In this document: positions 63,146 to 64,000 of the stretch, piece after piece
Layout: each line of letters begins with the position of its first letter
Numbering within the stretch: the first letter of the stretch is position 1
From: Puffinus mauretanicus
Lineage: Eukaryota; Chordata; Aves; Procellariiformes; Procellariidae
DNA: 64,000 nucleotides
Assembly (NCBI GenBank): GCA_023333565.1
Contig: JAJKFH010003493.1
Coordinates: forward strand, 2,108,001-2,172,000
Reading direction: 5' to 3'
Program-made: the position numbers and the translations under genes
The notes under the pieces: model-generated
What the model was told of the DNA's origin: nothing
The model's input: only the letters and a program-made list of their open reading frames with translations
Database searches by the model: none

Positions 63146-64000
63146 AAAGCAACCTAACAGGAGCCTAATTCAAGGAGACTTGTGTCATACATGTCAGTCT
63201 GCAAAGTAGGACTCCTGATACAATACAAAGATACTCTTGCAGAATAAGCAAGTGGGTGAATTACTCACAGCAATCGTTCCCAACAAGTCCATTTCTGAAA
63301 GCATCTTTCCACTGGTAAATGCAAGACAATTTTCCCCCTTCTGCAGACAGGGAAACTAGCCCAAATTGCTTCACATTTACTGTGGAGGAAGAAGTTGTAT
63401 GCAGACTCTTAGGGATGGAGACAGGTAATATGAAGAACAACCTTGACTCGGATCAAACACTCAACAGGGCAGTATTTAGCCTCTGAATGCATCAGGATCA
63501 CTAATCTTTCAGCTTCACTGGCTATGTATTAAAATGATTAATTTTGAAAGCATTCAAGAAAGTAAGTGAGTATTTTCATAATTATGTCATGAAATATGAG
63601 TTAATTGTAAAGCTCTCAATAGCATCTGGAATCCCATAGGAGCTGCTCCACTTGGCTGACTAACAGTCCCCAAGACGTCTCCTCCTGCAGAAGGGCAGGG
63701 TGCACTCAGGCAGCGCGTCCTCCAACAAGCCTCCGACAATTCTGAACCACCACGAGGACGAACAACAGCCTCGGGAACAGGATGCCCATTTCTGCAACCT
63801 CCAACCCACACACGCCACTAAATGTAAACCAGTAAGAGAAGTAACGCTCCCAAAGCTCCCAGCAGCACCTTCCTCCCGCGTGCCAGGAGTCAAGCCCGGT
63901 ATGCTGCTGAGCGTAAGCTAAGCCAGCACAGACCCATCTCCTGGTACTGACACCACCACCTTGCTGCAGGGGCCCGTCCCTCCTTTGTGCTTACCAGGCG
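63146..64000. other. Upstream region, no gene recognised
   Basis: Probably starts with further decayed LINE sequence. About 63336-63400 (CAGACAGGGAAACTAGCCCA) weakly resembles a reversed MIR core. 63640-64000 is more GC-rich with chance frames on both strands. Confidence 0.4.

Noticed and set aside
63336..63400. Possible reversed MIR core
   Set aside because: Only the CAGACAGGGAAACTAG part fits and the CAAGGTCAC core is missing.
1..64000. CRISPR arrays, bacterial operons, tRNA or rRNA genes, endogenous retroviruses
   Set aside because: No regularly spaced repeats, no operon-like coding density, no cloverleaf or rRNA motifs and no LTR pairs were seen; the window is vertebrate intron and flank.

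Overview
This is a stretch of vertebrate nuclear DNA. It is AT-rich, its repeats are old, and it contains only one protein-coding exon that I can recognise. On the minus strand at 51276-51453 lies the first coding exon of the retinoic acid receptor beta gene (RARB), in its beta-1 (P1 promoter) form. It gives 59 codons (MTTSSRTCPVPAVNGH...GCSTPSPA) followed by a clean phase-1 splice donor. From memory, this peptide matches the bird form of RAR-beta-1 more closely than the mammalian forms. Ancient CR1, L2 and MIR relics are present, and there are no young mammalian SINEs or L1s. Together these point to a bird (chicken or a relative).

Layout. Because the gene runs leftwards, 51275 down to 1 is the large first intron that follows the beta-1 exon. 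The coding exons shared by all isoforms, and the downstream P2 (beta-2) promoter, should lie to the left of base 1. I found neither the beta-2 first exon nor its classic retinoic acid response element here. 51454-51776 is the 5' untranslated part of the exon and carries four short upstream ORFs. 51777-64000 is upstream sequence, either the P1 promoter region or an intron after still earlier non-coding exons.

The intron holds two sequences that fit the DR5 retinoic acid response element consensus, at 10288-10304 and 40749-40765, and a DR6 at 36500-36517. A small isolated CpG cluster lies at 4921-5163. Two GC-rich patches are at 12001-12550 and 20660-21300; the second contains a perfect 44-bp tandem duplication. 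Several AT-rich blocks with homeodomain-type sites look like conserved non-coding elements. Old transposon remains are a CR1 reverse transcriptase relic (28578-29720), an L2-like reverse transcriptase relic (62640-63145), and three MIR/L2-tail relics (near 22.8, 27.1 and 53.2 kb). The last carries an extended nuclear-receptor half-site about 1.4 kb upstream of the exon.

How it may work together: the receptor exon sits among several possible binding sites for its own protein family, so retinoid autoregulation through the intron is the most testable idea. Every regulatory call rests on motif reading alone. Most remaining open reading frames are chance ORFs in non-coding DNA.
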